Source of the DNA: an uncultured Prolixibacteraceae bacterium
GTDB lineage: Bacteria > Bacteroidota > Bacteroidia > Bacteroidales > Prolixibacteraceae
Reading direction: 5' to 3'
DNA: 61,525 nucleotides
NCBI GenBank assembly: GCA_937915865.1
Contig: CALGIG010000092.1
Location: forward strand, 1-61,525
The notes under the pieces: model-generated
Databases searched by the model: none
What the model was told of the DNA's origin: nothing
Seen by the model: only the letters and a program-made list of their open reading frames with translations
In this document: piece by piece, positions 9,129 to 17,493 of the stretch
How positions within the stretch are numbered: the first letter of the stretch is position 1
Layout of the letters: each line of letters opens with the position of its first letter
Program-made: the position numbers and the translations under genes

Positions 9129-10589
9129 ATGAAAAATTTAACATATCTACTGATTGCCCTGGTTCTATTTTCCTGTAACGACAAGTTGGATCTTTCGCCG
9201 GAATCGAATAAAAATATAGAAGGGTTTTATAAAACGCCCTCACAGTTCTATCAAGCAATTATGGGGTGTTATGACGGAATTCAAAATGCCATGCTCAAGC
9301 AAAACTTTTCTTACATGATGTCAGAATCAAGAAGCGACAATGCATGGCAACAAGTAGATTATGATGACGGTTTAATTTGTCGTTTCACAGAAAATGCCGA
9401 ACTACCTATATTGAACACAGCATGGGCTAACCTTTATAAATACGTTGCCAGATGTAATTATGTCCTGGAATCATTGAACGAAAATACAACCCTTACAAGT
9501 GACCAGAAAAAGCAATATGAAGGGGAAGCCCGTTTCTTACGTGCATTGTTTTACTTTGATCTTGTGCGTTATTTCGGATCAATACCACTTGTCGATAAGA
9601 CTCTTAGCATAGATGAAGGATATTCACTTCAAAAATCAAGTACTGAAAAAATATACGATTTTATCGTATCCGATTTAAAGCAGGCCACCGAATTACTGCC
9701 TGACGTAAAACCATCAGCCAATCCTGATAGAGCGACTGCTTTAGCAGCAAGAGGATTTCTCGGTAAAGTATATGTTTTCAGGTGTGGCTATCCACTCAAA
9801 AAGAATGAATGGAACCTGGCTAGTACAGAACTAAAAGCCACTCTCGATGGAATAGGGGATTCGGGTTTCCTTGCCAACTATCGCGATATTTTTGACATCA
9901 GTTATGAAAATCATGACCAGGCAGTGTTTTCCATCGGATGCAAATCAGGTTCTGAAGGAGAAGGAAATCCTTTTCCCTCCCGGAATACGCCAAATGACAT
10001 CAAAGCCGGAACTGATTCACTAATGCTTCAATATGGTGGTAGTCCTATGAGAGTGTTCCTGGATGATTATATTCTTGGAAGTCTTTTTGATGAACCTGGA
10101 GATAAAAGGTACACTTATTCCATTCAGACAAAATACATCAATACTTCGCTCGACACCATCAAAAATCAACCATTTTGCCGAAAATACAGAAGCGGAACAC
10201 TTGCAGCTAACAGTGACTGGGACATTGACTGGATTCTGCTGAGATATACCGATGTTTATATGCTTTATGCTGAAGCTCAGTATCACCAAAATGGAAAAGA
10301 TGAAACATTGACGATACTGAATCGAGTGAGGAAACGTGCTGGACTAACTGATCTCAAAGCTGCTGACGTTGATACTGAAGATAAGTTTGTGGAAATACTT
10401 CTCAGAGAACGCAGAAAAGAATTTTGTTTTGAAAACCAGCGTTGGTTCGATTTAGTAAGAACTGACAAGGCACTGGACTTAATGAAGCCTTTCCTTGCTC
10501 ATTATGGTTCACAATCTAACTTTACAAACCGTGATCAATATTATTATCCAATTCCTCAGCAAGAAACAGATATTACTGGGGTAAAGTAA
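9129..10589 (+). CDS. SusD/RagB-family glycan-binding lipoprotein
   Basis: 486 aa. Lipoprotein signal ending LFSC (Cys16). The N-terminal SusD-like part (about residues 25-230) includes the TPR-like helices with EARFLRALFYFDLVRYFGSIPLV, the most recognisable SusD motif; the C-terminal RagB part includes RYTDVYMLYAEA, ILNRVRKRAGL, ILLRERRKEFCFENQRWFDLVR and ends with YYPIPQQE. It is the surface lid that closes over the SusC barrel and binds the imported glycan. It starts 4 bp after susC, is the last gene of the locus, and is followed by a terminator. Confidence 0.95.
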   Translation: MKNLTYLLIALVLFSCNDKLDLSPESNKNIEGFYKTPSQFYQAIMGCYDGIQNAMLKQNFSYMMSESRSDNAWQQVDYDDGLICRFTENAELPILNTAWANLYKYVARCNYVLESLNENTTLTSDQKKQYEGEARFLRALFYFDLVRYFGSIPLVDKTLSIDEGYSLQKSSTEKIYDFIVSDLKQATELLPDVKPSANPDRATALAARGFLGKVYVFRCGYPLKKNEWNLASTELKATLDGIGDSGFLANYRDIFDISYENHDQAVFSIGCKSGSEGEGNPFPSRNTPNDIKAGTDSLMLQYGGSPMRVFLDDYILGSLFDEPGDKRYTYSIQTKYINTSLDTIKNQPFCRKYRSGTLAANSDWDIDWILLRYTDVYMLYAEAQYHQNGKDETLTILNRVRKRAGLTDLKAADVDTEDKFVEILLRERRKEFCFENQRWFDLVRTDKALDLMKPFLAHYGSQSNFTNRDQYYYPIPQQETDITGVK

Positions 10590-10624
10590 AATCGGCATAA
10601 AATCAGTTAATAAATAAAATTATG

Positions 10625-10684
10625 GCTGTCTTGGAATTGAATCGAATAATTAAGCCAATCTTTTAATTTCCAAGGCAGCTTTTT
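10625..10684 (+). terminator. Terminator of the SusC/SusD operon
   Basis: Arms GCTGTCTTGGAATT (10625-10638) and its near-complement at 10665-10679 (one bulge, one wobble) close a loop of about 26 nt, followed directly by TTTTT. It ends the polysaccharide-type operon. The rest of 10590-10873 holds no gene I can support. Confidence 0.65.
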
Positions 10685-10873
10685 GCTTTCTATATTTAAT
10701 TCACACAACGGGTTATATTACTTCTACTTGCTTACCAGCGACAACCCAAAAAGCAAATAACCTTGTAGGTACGGGTAAAATATATTCAGCATCATACTTA
10801 TAAGCATGGATCGATTAATTTAGCTTACAAAAAGGTGATAAGTTTGAACTAAATTTGTATCTAAAATAAACTG

Positions 10874-12351
10874 ATGATCGCAAAAGAAAAACTCATAGCA
10901 ATACTCTCATTAACTGAGAATTATCTCAGTTAATGAACTGACTCGACCGACAATACTGATAAATTCTGTCAGGCTATTTGTGCATTTTCAAACGACCTTC
11001 CTGGGAGCGGAGAAAACGGTTATCTGTTCTTGGTGTTCATGATAATGGGAAATTCTCTGGCTTAAAAGTTGATGATAAATTGTTGCTACAAATCATTAAT
11101 ATCAGAACTGACGGCAACATTCTGCCCCAACCGGTGATGACAGTAAACAAATTTAGTTTTGAAAATGGCGATGTCCTGGTTGCTGAGGTACAACCATCGG
11201 AGTTTCCACCAGTACGTTACAAAGGTCGCGTTTGGGTGCGTGTTGGTCCGCGAAAAAGTATTGCTTCAGAAGCTGAGGAAAAAATATTGACGGAAAGGCG
11301 TCTTTCTAATGTTCACACCTTTGATGCGATGCCATGTTTAGTCACTACCCTCTCCGATTTGGATATACCGCTCATAAAGAAGGAATTTTTACCCAAAGCA
11401 GTGGCCAAAGATATTCTTGCGGAAGATAAACGCCCTATTGAAGAGCAACTCGCATCACTTGGACTTTATGATCTGCGATACAATTGTCCGACCAATGGCG
11501 CTATTATCCTTTTCGGAGTAAATCCCGAAAGGTATTTGCATGGTTCATATGTCCAATATGTTCGGTTTAAAGGTAAAGACAGAGCTGGAGACATTATTAA
11601 TGAGCATAAATTCAGTGGAAATCTCTGCAAAGGATTGGCAAAAATCGACATATTTATTGAAACAAGTATCTCGCAGAAACGACCTATCCCGGTAAGTGTT
11701 TTAAGGGAAGAAACCGTTTACAGTTATCCATACTGGGCGACCCGCGAGTTACTGATGAATTCTATCATGCATCGCGATTACGAAACCAATGCTCCGGTGC
11801 TGTTTTATGAGTACGATGACCGAATTGAGGTACAGAATCCTGAAGGATTGTATGGAAAAGTTAGTCCGGCCAATTTTCCGAATGTGAGCGATTACCGTAA
11901 TCCTTTTATTGCTGAAGCCATGAAAGTCTTAGGATATGTCAATCGCTTTAGCCGTGGAGTATATAGAGTACAAAAAGAATTGACAGAAAACGGAAACGGA
12001 GAAGCCTTTTTCGATTTTTCGTTGATTACAGCTTTTAGGGTAACTGAACGAGTTTCGGAAAAATATTTTGAGGCTGGATTTGGAACAAATGCTACCCCAA
12101 AACATCCAGAAACTACCCAAGAAAAGGAGAATACTACCCAAGAAACTACCCAAGAAGAAGTCTATACTACCCAGAAAATAATTATAAAGGCGTTGAAAGA
12201 TAAACCGGAAACAACTCAAAAAGAATTGGCAAAACTAATCGGGATTAGCATCGATGGGATTAAATATCATATTCAAAAAATGACTAAAGAAGGTATCATT
12301 AAACACAAAGACTCGACTAAAGTGGGTAAATGGATTATTCTTTCGGAGTAA
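10874..12351 (+). pseudogene. Decayed AlbA_2/ATP-binding transcriptional regulator
   Basis: The C-terminal frame is intact from about 11030 to 12351: rest of the AlbA_2 (schlafen-like) domain (LGVHDNGKFSGLKVDD, SDGNILPQPV-like), a GHKL-type ATP-binding domain (RELLMNSIMHRDY, PFIAEAMKVLGYVNRFSRGVYR), a TTQ-rich linker and a winged helix (ETTQKELAKLIGISIDGIKYHI). The N-terminus is broken: ATG at 10874 opens MIAKEKLIAILSLTEN but meets TAA TGA at 10931-10936; the same frame then resumes with NTDKFCQAICAFSNDL (10952 on), and a one-base loss near 11030 throws it out of frame with the rest. Thus two nonsense codons (or compensating indels) plus one frameshift. A TTG start at 10978 would only give an artificial N-terminus. 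Dead gene, or a sequencing problem. Confidence 0.75.
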
Positions 12352-12462
12352 GTATATCGAGATCGGTGAAACTCTTTATCAACTTGGCGATACAAAACTA
12401 ACGTTTCTTAAAATACTGATAATCAGTAGAAAATAAACAGAAAGTAAATCAAAATTTGTATC

Positions 12463-12492
12463 GCATTATATATTAAAATATTGATATAATGC
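12463..12492. other. Hairpin between convergent genes
   Basis: GCATTATAT (12463-12471) pairs with ATATAATGC (12484-12492) around a 12-nt AT-rich loop, lying between the convergent regulator relic and the minus-strand operon. No T-run on either side, so terminator function is only possible. Confidence 0.3.
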
Positions 12493-12523
12493 AAGTTGCA
12501 TTTTCTGTATCGGCAAATAATCG

Positions 12524-12817
12524 TCAGTCTACCATTTGGAATACCTGTTCCCAAATTTTCTTTTGACGATACAACTCGGCCATTTTATTGTATGCAATTC
12601 GGAACCCTTTACTTCCTTCATTATAAAACCTCGGTTTATCTATATTCTGGGAACTCCCTCCAAGCGACCAAGCAATAATAAGAAGTTGAATTTTATCTTT
12701 TGAAGAATTGTTGATTAATTCAGGATTTGCTTTTACCAGTGCTTCTCCATTTTCCTTATTTGAATACGGAACTAATCCTGAAACATTGTGATACTCTTCG
12801 ATTGCCCACGATCCCAT
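12524..12817 (-). CDS. C-terminal fragment of the fourth exported protein (frameshifted)
   Basis: 97 aa beginning MGSWAIEEYHNVSGLVPYSNKENG and ending WEQVFQMVD. It has no signal peptide and no ribosome-binding context of its own. Reading back from its first Met in the same frame gives KLFDLTSEERKQQAYY, which continues smoothly from ASLKK of the gene upstream once the nine-A run at 12863-12871 is shifted by one base. I therefore regard it as the C-terminal part of a protein of about 375 residues rather than an independent gene. No recognised domain; soluble, helical, with a WSLGGSS turn in the middle. Confidence 0.6.
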   Translation of the reverse strand: MGSWAIEEYHNVSGLVPYSNKENGEALVKANPELINNSSKDKIQLLIIAWSLGGSSQNIDKPRFYNEGSKGFRIAYNKMAELYRQKKIWEQVFQMVD

Positions 12818-12849
12818 ATAATAGGCTTGTTGTTTTCTTTCTTCAGAAG

Positions 12850-13650
12850 TTAAATCAAAGAGTTTTTTTTTAGAGATGCAACAATATCAATTATGTTCGA
12901 TCCTTCTCCATTTTTAACAGACTCAGCCCTGAATTCGTCCATTTGTTGTTTGAAATCTTTAGCAGCTTCTTTATCCATCTTAAGCATTTTTTGGTAAGCC
13001 TGCTCCATTTCCATGATCGTTGTTTGGTAATCAGAACCGAGGCCTTTTAGTGCATTCTTTTCTTCTTTTGCAATAAGCGCTTTCAGAAATTCTTCCTGAG
13101 AAACAGGGATAAAGAGCGGGAGCTTTTTTTTACAAACTATTGTTACTTCCTGATGATCAGTACGATAAATTGGAAATCCATAAAAATAGGCTGTCTTTTG
13201 TGGACAAAGAAAAATATCGGAGACAATGGGCGATCCAAACATTTGAAGTGGGGCATTTACGTAAAAATTAACTGTAGGCCCACCTTCAGATGCAAATCGG
13301 GTGTCATCTTCAAACAGATAGGGTAAAAAATAAATTTCGAGCGAATTATCAAAGCCAGAACAAAATACTTTCATTCCCTGCGGTGGAGCAATCGAATCCC
13401 ACGAAGTAATTATTGAACATATCTTGTCAAATACAAGCTTTTGAGGCCCATTTATCTTCTTAATAATATCTCCTTTTGTGTAGGGCAAAAATACACGTTC
13501 TCCAACCACAACTCTCTTATCAGAAAAAGGTGATCGTTGTTGAGAGAAGGAATGCTTTGACAGAATAAGCAAACTGAAAAACAGACAAAAAACGATCTTA
13601 TTCTTATAGCTTTTTATAAAATGGATTGCGACTTCTACTCTTTTGGCCAT
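12850..13650 (-). CDS. Exported protein of unknown function, fourth gene of the operon (N-terminal part)
   Basis: 266 aa before a premature stop. Residues 1-37 are a long signal peptide (charged start, core IVFCLFFSLLILS, cleavage after SFS). The mature part is globular and cysteine-poor with about ten aromatic-rich strands (EIYFLPYLFED, NFYVNAPLQMFG) and a helical, Lys/Glu/Gln-rich C-terminal third. The reading ends ASLKKNSLI right after the A9 run; one more A (or two fewer) joins it to the downstream fragment. Its first codons overlap the end of the preceding gene by 16 bp, so it is translationally coupled. I do not recognise the family. Confidence 0.7.
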   Translation of the reverse strand: MAKRVEVAIHFIKSYKNKIVFCLFFSLLILSKHSFSQQRSPFSDKRVVVGERVFLPYTKGDIIKKINGPQKLVFDKICSIITSWDSIAPPQGMKVFCSGFDNSLEIYFLPYLFEDDTRFASEGGPTVNFYVNAPLQMFGSPIVSDIFLCPQKTAYFYGFPIYRTDHQEVTIVCKKKLPLFIPVSQEEFLKALIAKEEKNALKGLGSDYQTTIMEMEQAYQKMLKMDKEAAKDFKQQMDEFRAESVKNGEGSNIIDIVASLKKNSLI

Positions 13651-15287
13651 ATCATGAGTTTTGCATTTATCCTGACTTCTTTTTCTTCATAGTCCTTCTT
13701 CCGATAACTTCCGTCTGCTACAATTGTGAAAACACCTTGAGGGTTAAGCAAATATTGTTCAAGTTCTTTTGAATTAGTTATTGACATCGGGAAAATAAAC
13801 TCATTATTTTCCGTATCGTTACTCCTGATTGTTGAAGATATCCCTTCAAACGGAAGCATTGATTTCGGGTCAATAGATTCTGAAAATGAAGTCAGATCAG
13901 CGCATGGATAATCACGTTTCTGGCCGGAGTCTTCTCCCGTAGTTTTATATTTAGCAGTCTGAAATAGTTGTCGTGTATTTGAACCCAAACCAACCAATAA
14001 ACAATACCGGGGACTTAAACTACTGATTGTTACATTTCCAGTTTCTAAACCGCGTTCAAGAGCAATTCCAACATTGATATCAATACCATTGCTATACCCT
14101 TTGATTTTTCCAGAACGGCTTAGTTCAAGCTTTTCTTCACATAAATCGTACTGACTGTAAGTCGCTTCTGACCTGATAACAGTAGGTTCTCCTGTTTTGT
14201 CTGTCATTGTTTTGCCTGACAAAATTTCAAAACGGTCAGTTTCAGAAAGTGCCGTTCTCAATACATTATGGCTTTCATTTATGGATCTAATTCTTTCAGG
14301 AATAATAGTCAAATCGAGAGATGAAACTGTAAATATTTGTGATTCGGATTTAGAAGTTTCGGGATTTGAAAGAGTCGGATTACCTGTTTTTGTTGATGCA
14401 GTAATTTCAATTTCTCCAATCAATTGAGTGATGTCTTTCTTTGCCTTCACATTTATCGACGGAATATAAATTGTCTTTTCTTTTTCACTTGGGGTTGTGG
14501 TTTCAGCAAAAACACTCACATAATAATCCCCACCTTTTTCAGGTGTTTTATGTGTGAATTTAACAATGCCGTATGAATCTGTTTTCTTGTCCTGTTCGTC
14601 GAAGGAGCCTTCTTCGTTGCGAACCGAAACTTTGGCGTCACGTACAGGCTTATCGTCCATATCCTTAACCTGGAACATTACAAGCACTTCATCGCCGGCT
14701 TTTGATTCAATGACTGGCTTTTTGTTTAGGAAAACCAGTTCCGGACAGATAGCTTTTCGGTCATCTTCTTTTTTTACCTTTTTCTCAAATTCTGTGATTA
14801 CGTCAATCATCGGACGGGACATCGCTCCATTAAAACCAATTGACAGAGCCGCCGTCATTCCGGCATTTTCGGCTTCCGACGGAGATTCAAACGAAGTACT
14901 CCCTTTTGCCACAAGGCGTCGCGTGCCTGAAGTTATCAGATAAACCGTTACAGAATATCTTCCTGTTTCTGTCTGTTTCAATTCGCCGTAAATCATATAA
15001 TCACCGCCTGAACAATCAGGCCCAAGTAATACCTGCGAAGTTGGAGATTGAAGAATCCGCATCGGTTGAAAATCGAGCGAGAAATACTCATTTGAAGATT
15101 TGGAATTCAAAAGTAGCTGATGCACACACCCAGTACTGACTTTGTATAATTGAGAATCGGGATTGGCTACACAAACGGCAATATCGTAAACATAAACAAT
15201 CCGTTCACAGTCTTTTCCAAATGTGTTTGAGAGAAACAAACACATAAATACTGCAAACAAACCCGTTTTATGAAAAACTTTTCGCAT
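13635..15287 (-). CDS. Exported protein with a LpoB/CsgG-like N-terminal region and an Ig-like domain
   Basis: 550 aa; signal peptide 1-24 (FAVFMCLFLSNTFG). Residues about 28-165 look like the N-terminal fold of TolB/LpoB/CsgG-type periplasmic proteins (GGDYMIYGELKQTETGRYSVTVYLI then a sum-over-paralogues AAL motif); this is a resemblance, not a firm match. Residues about 190-285 form an invasin/Big_1-type immunoglobulin-like domain (VIESKAGDEVLVMFQVKDMDDKPV...DSYGIVKFTHKTPEKGGDYYVSV). The last 250 residues are beta-rich and unrecognised. It starts 5 bp after the preceding gene and overlaps the next one, so it belongs to a single operon with them. Probably periplasmic or surface-exposed; function unknown. 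Confidence 0.75.
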   Translation of the reverse strand: MRKVFHKTGLFAVFMCLFLSNTFGKDCERIVYVYDIAVCVANPDSQLYKVSTGCVHQLLLNSKSSNEYFSLDFQPMRILQSPTSQVLLGPDCSGGDYMIYGELKQTETGRYSVTVYLITSGTRRLVAKGSTSFESPSEAENAGMTAALSIGFNGAMSRPMIDVITEFEKKVKKEDDRKAICPELVFLNKKPVIESKAGDEVLVMFQVKDMDDKPVRDAKVSVRNEEGSFDEQDKKTDSYGIVKFTHKTPEKGGDYYVSVFAETTTPSEKEKTIYIPSINVKAKKDITQLIGEIEITASTKTGNPTLSNPETSKSESQIFTVSSLDLTIIPERIRSINESHNVLRTALSETDRFEILSGKTMTDKTGEPTVIRSEATYSQYDLCEEKLELSRSGKIKGYSNGIDINVGIALERGLETGNVTISSLSPRYCLLVGLGSNTRQLFQTAKYKTTGEDSGQKRDYPCADLTSFSESIDPKSMLPFEGISSTIRSNDTENNEFIFPMSITNSKELEQYLLNPQGVFTIVADGSYRKKDYEEKEVRINAKLMIWPKE

Positions 15288-15292
15288 AAGTT

Positions 15293-16333
15293 TTAATTGT
15301 CTTTTTTTACCTGGTTGCCAAAGAACTTTAAAGTACCATTGTAGGTTGTTTTTTCGGAGCCATATTCAGAATCGGATGAGATCGAACCTACAATCGGTGT
15401 TTCGTAATTGCCAGAAGGTTTCAGCAGAAAATTTACTAACTTCATTACGTTGATACGGGGCAAATCTTTGAAATACTTTTGCTCGAATTGATGTTCAAAT
15501 GCCAGTTTTTCTTTATTAAGGGCATCTACTTCTACCAAATTATTTGCCATTTCGGCAACCGTCAAATCCGCTCCATAAAACAACCCGCAACCTACATTTA
15601 CATAAAGACCGGACGGATGCGAACCGGAAGATTCTTGCATTAGTTTGAGCCCTTCCTTTATCCCGGTAACTGCTGACGGATCTGCCTTTTCCAATTCCTT
15701 CAAAGATGCTTCGTCCATCACAGCCGGATGGCTTTTCTGTTGTTTTCTACTGTCGTATTCCACCGTAACATTTCGCTGGGTATCAGAGCCAGATATTTTC
15801 ATTGCAATTCTAAATTGAAGCTTGTCAAGTCCTGCCTTGTATTTTTCGGGATAATCGGGAATGGAAAAAACCACTTTAATTTCAGAATCTATTTCTCCGC
15901 GAGCCTTTATCTCTGTCAATGTTCCATCTTCCCACCATTTCACGTGTTCGTCAACCCACATCCAGTTTTCGGTTTCCCCGTAGTTGCTACCTATATCCAT
16001 CAAACTCCCAGTAACAAACCACCCCGAAGAAGGAATGTATTGGTCTTCAACATAGCCGACAAATTCGTTTGGCAGTGCTTTGAAGAATTTCAGGTCGTTC
16101 AGGTTGAATGCCAAAAATACCGGAGATTTTATAGTATATATACCTTCCTCCTTAGTCCCATTTTTAAAATCGATCGAATTTGTAAGCTTCAGTTCAAGCT
16201 CTCCTTTGATGATATAATCATGGCCGGATGGGCTATGAATGGGTTCGTAATTGCTTTGAGCTTCAGCCAACCAGTTTATCATTGAAAATGACAAAATAAG
16301 TATGCAACCGTAAATCAACTTCATTTTAAACAT
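15293..16333 (-). CDS. Exported protein of unknown function
   Basis: 346 aa; signal peptide with hydrophobic core YGCILILSFSMINWLAEAQ. Met4 is an equally good start. The mature protein is mostly beta-rich (EYDSRKQQKSHP, HDYIIKGELELKLTN) with a helical stretch around 205-300. The opening HSPSGHDYIIKGELELKL and the phrase DYMIYGELKQTE of the next gene are similar in shape, which hints that both proteins report or assemble along the same pathway. Located 3 bp downstream of the coiled-coil gene. Cys occurs once (VGCGLFYG). No catalytic motif recognised. Confidence 0.7.
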   Translation of the reverse strand: MFKMKLIYGCILILSFSMINWLAEAQSNYEPIHSPSGHDYIIKGELELKLTNSIDFKNGTKEEGIYTIKSPVFLAFNLNDLKFFKALPNEFVGYVEDQYIPSSGWFVTGSLMDIGSNYGETENWMWVDEHVKWWEDGTLTEIKARGEIDSEIKVVFSIPDYPEKYKAGLDKLQFRIAMKISGSDTQRNVTVEYDSRKQQKSHPAVMDEASLKELEKADPSAVTGIKEGLKLMQESSGSHPSGLYVNVGCGLFYGADLTVAEMANNLVEVDALNKEKLAFEHQFEQKYFKDLPRINVMKLVNFLLKPSGNYETPIVGSISSDSEYGSEKTTYNGTLKFFGNQVKKDN

Positions 16334-16336
16334 TTT

Positions 16337-17311
16337 TTATTGTCGAAACTTACCAACCCAATATTTATAAGCATCCAGTAGTATATTGGCATATTCTTCA
16401 ACCGCACTATAAGAACTCAGGTCTTCAGGATTTATTACGCCCAATTGTAGTCGAGAAATTTCATCCTGTACTTTCGTAAGTTCTCTGTAATCGGGGAAAA
16501 GTAATTTTAGAGTGGTAAGATATTGAGCAATAGCGTTGGTTTGTAATGAAGACATTTTTTCGCAATACCGGAGTCTCAGGTCATAAATTTGTTTTTCGGC
16601 GGCATGTGACCTCGCAATTTCAGCATCGGTGCATATTCCTGAACAAAGTTGTTTTTCTAAAGGACGAAGTTTCCCATTCAATATGCGTGTTTCAATGGTA
16701 TCTTGTTCTTCTGCATCTTTAAATATCCGGGTTATCCTTGCCATTTTGGATGTAATCCGCTCACCAATAGTTTTTTGTTCTTTGGCCAATTCAAATAATC
16801 TGGCGCTTTTATCTTGTTTTTTTATCGTTGCCTGGGGATTTTGTTTTGCTTTTTGCATCATGTTGTTGGCATAATTTTCAGCCCATTTCTCCTGATCAGC
16901 ATCACTCATTTCTCCGACTTTTTCAAAATCTTGCAGCGAAACCCCATATTGCTCACTAACAATTTTATCGGCAACTTTACGACCAAGTTCTTCGCTACCA
17001 TCAGATTCCTGAAGTTTCTGTAAATCACTTTTACTTAAACCTGATTGTTTGATTTGGGTGGATATGATTTTATTTTTCTCAATATTTGACTGAGTTTTGG
17101 CCTGAATACGGTCAACAACTTCTTTCAAATCGGATTTCACTTGATATATTTTGTCCGTAAAACGGTTTATCTCCGAAGTGTCGGCAGTGCATTCAACTTT
17201 TGGAATTGGTGGAAGTTGACTCAACAATGCCTCTGGAGTAGTTTGGGCTTTTATTGACAGATGTAAGGCAAAAGTAAAGGCAAGTATAGTCGTAGATAAA
17301 ATACTTTTCAT
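16337..17311 (-). CDS. Exported coiled-coil protein of unknown function
   Basis: 324 aa; signal peptide 1-22 (ILSTTILAFTFALHLSIKA). After a short proline-rich start (LLSQLPPIPKVEC) nearly the whole chain is predicted helical with heptad patterning (INRFTDKIYQVKSDLKEVVDRIQAK; FELAKEQKTIGERITSKMARI), two central Cys (LCSGIC) that could form a disulfide, and a hydrophobic-aromatic C-terminus. First gene of the four-gene exported operon; 182 bp of AT-rich DNA separates it from the OmpA-family gene upstream. I do not recognise the family; a periplasmic spacer or chaperone role would fit but is speculation. Confidence 0.7.
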   Translation of the reverse strand: MKSILSTTILAFTFALHLSIKAQTTPEALLSQLPPIPKVECTADTSEINRFTDKIYQVKSDLKEVVDRIQAKTQSNIEKNKIISTQIKQSGLSKSDLQKLQESDGSEELGRKVADKIVSEQYGVSLQDFEKVGEMSDADQEKWAENYANNMMQKAKQNPQATIKKQDKSARLFELAKEQKTIGERITSKMARITRIFKDAEEQDTIETRILNGKLRPLEKQLCSGICTDAEIARSHAAEKQIYDLRLRYCEKMSSLQTNAIAQYLTTLKLLFPDYRELTKVQDEISRLQLGVINPEDLSSYSAVEEYANILLDAYKYWVGKFRQ

Positions 17312-17493
17312 GTGTATAAATTTTTATTTAACACCTTAAAATCAGCGTATTAATATTTTATTATAGTCAAACAATCCATCTGCTTATTAGCATTTTTTCT
17401 TTCGAGAGTATCTCAACGAAATGGAATTGAGCTTGCGAATTGAAGCGAATTTGTCTAGCCTTAAGCAAGATGGCTATTTCATCACATTGCGTT

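Noticed and set aside
12105..12180. Repeated ACTACCCAAGAA units, possibly a CRISPR or tandem repeat
   Set aside because: They encode the TTQ-rich linker of the AlbA_2 regulator in frame; there are no spacers.
14554..14943. A 129-codon + strand frame opposite the Ig-like gene
   Set aside because: Antisense shadow of a well-supported coding region; Ser/Thr-rich composition typical of reverse translation.
15728..16285. A 185-codon frame on the + strand inside the exported operon
   Set aside because: It is antisense to a gene with a clear signal peptide and operon placement; the translation has no recognisable domain.
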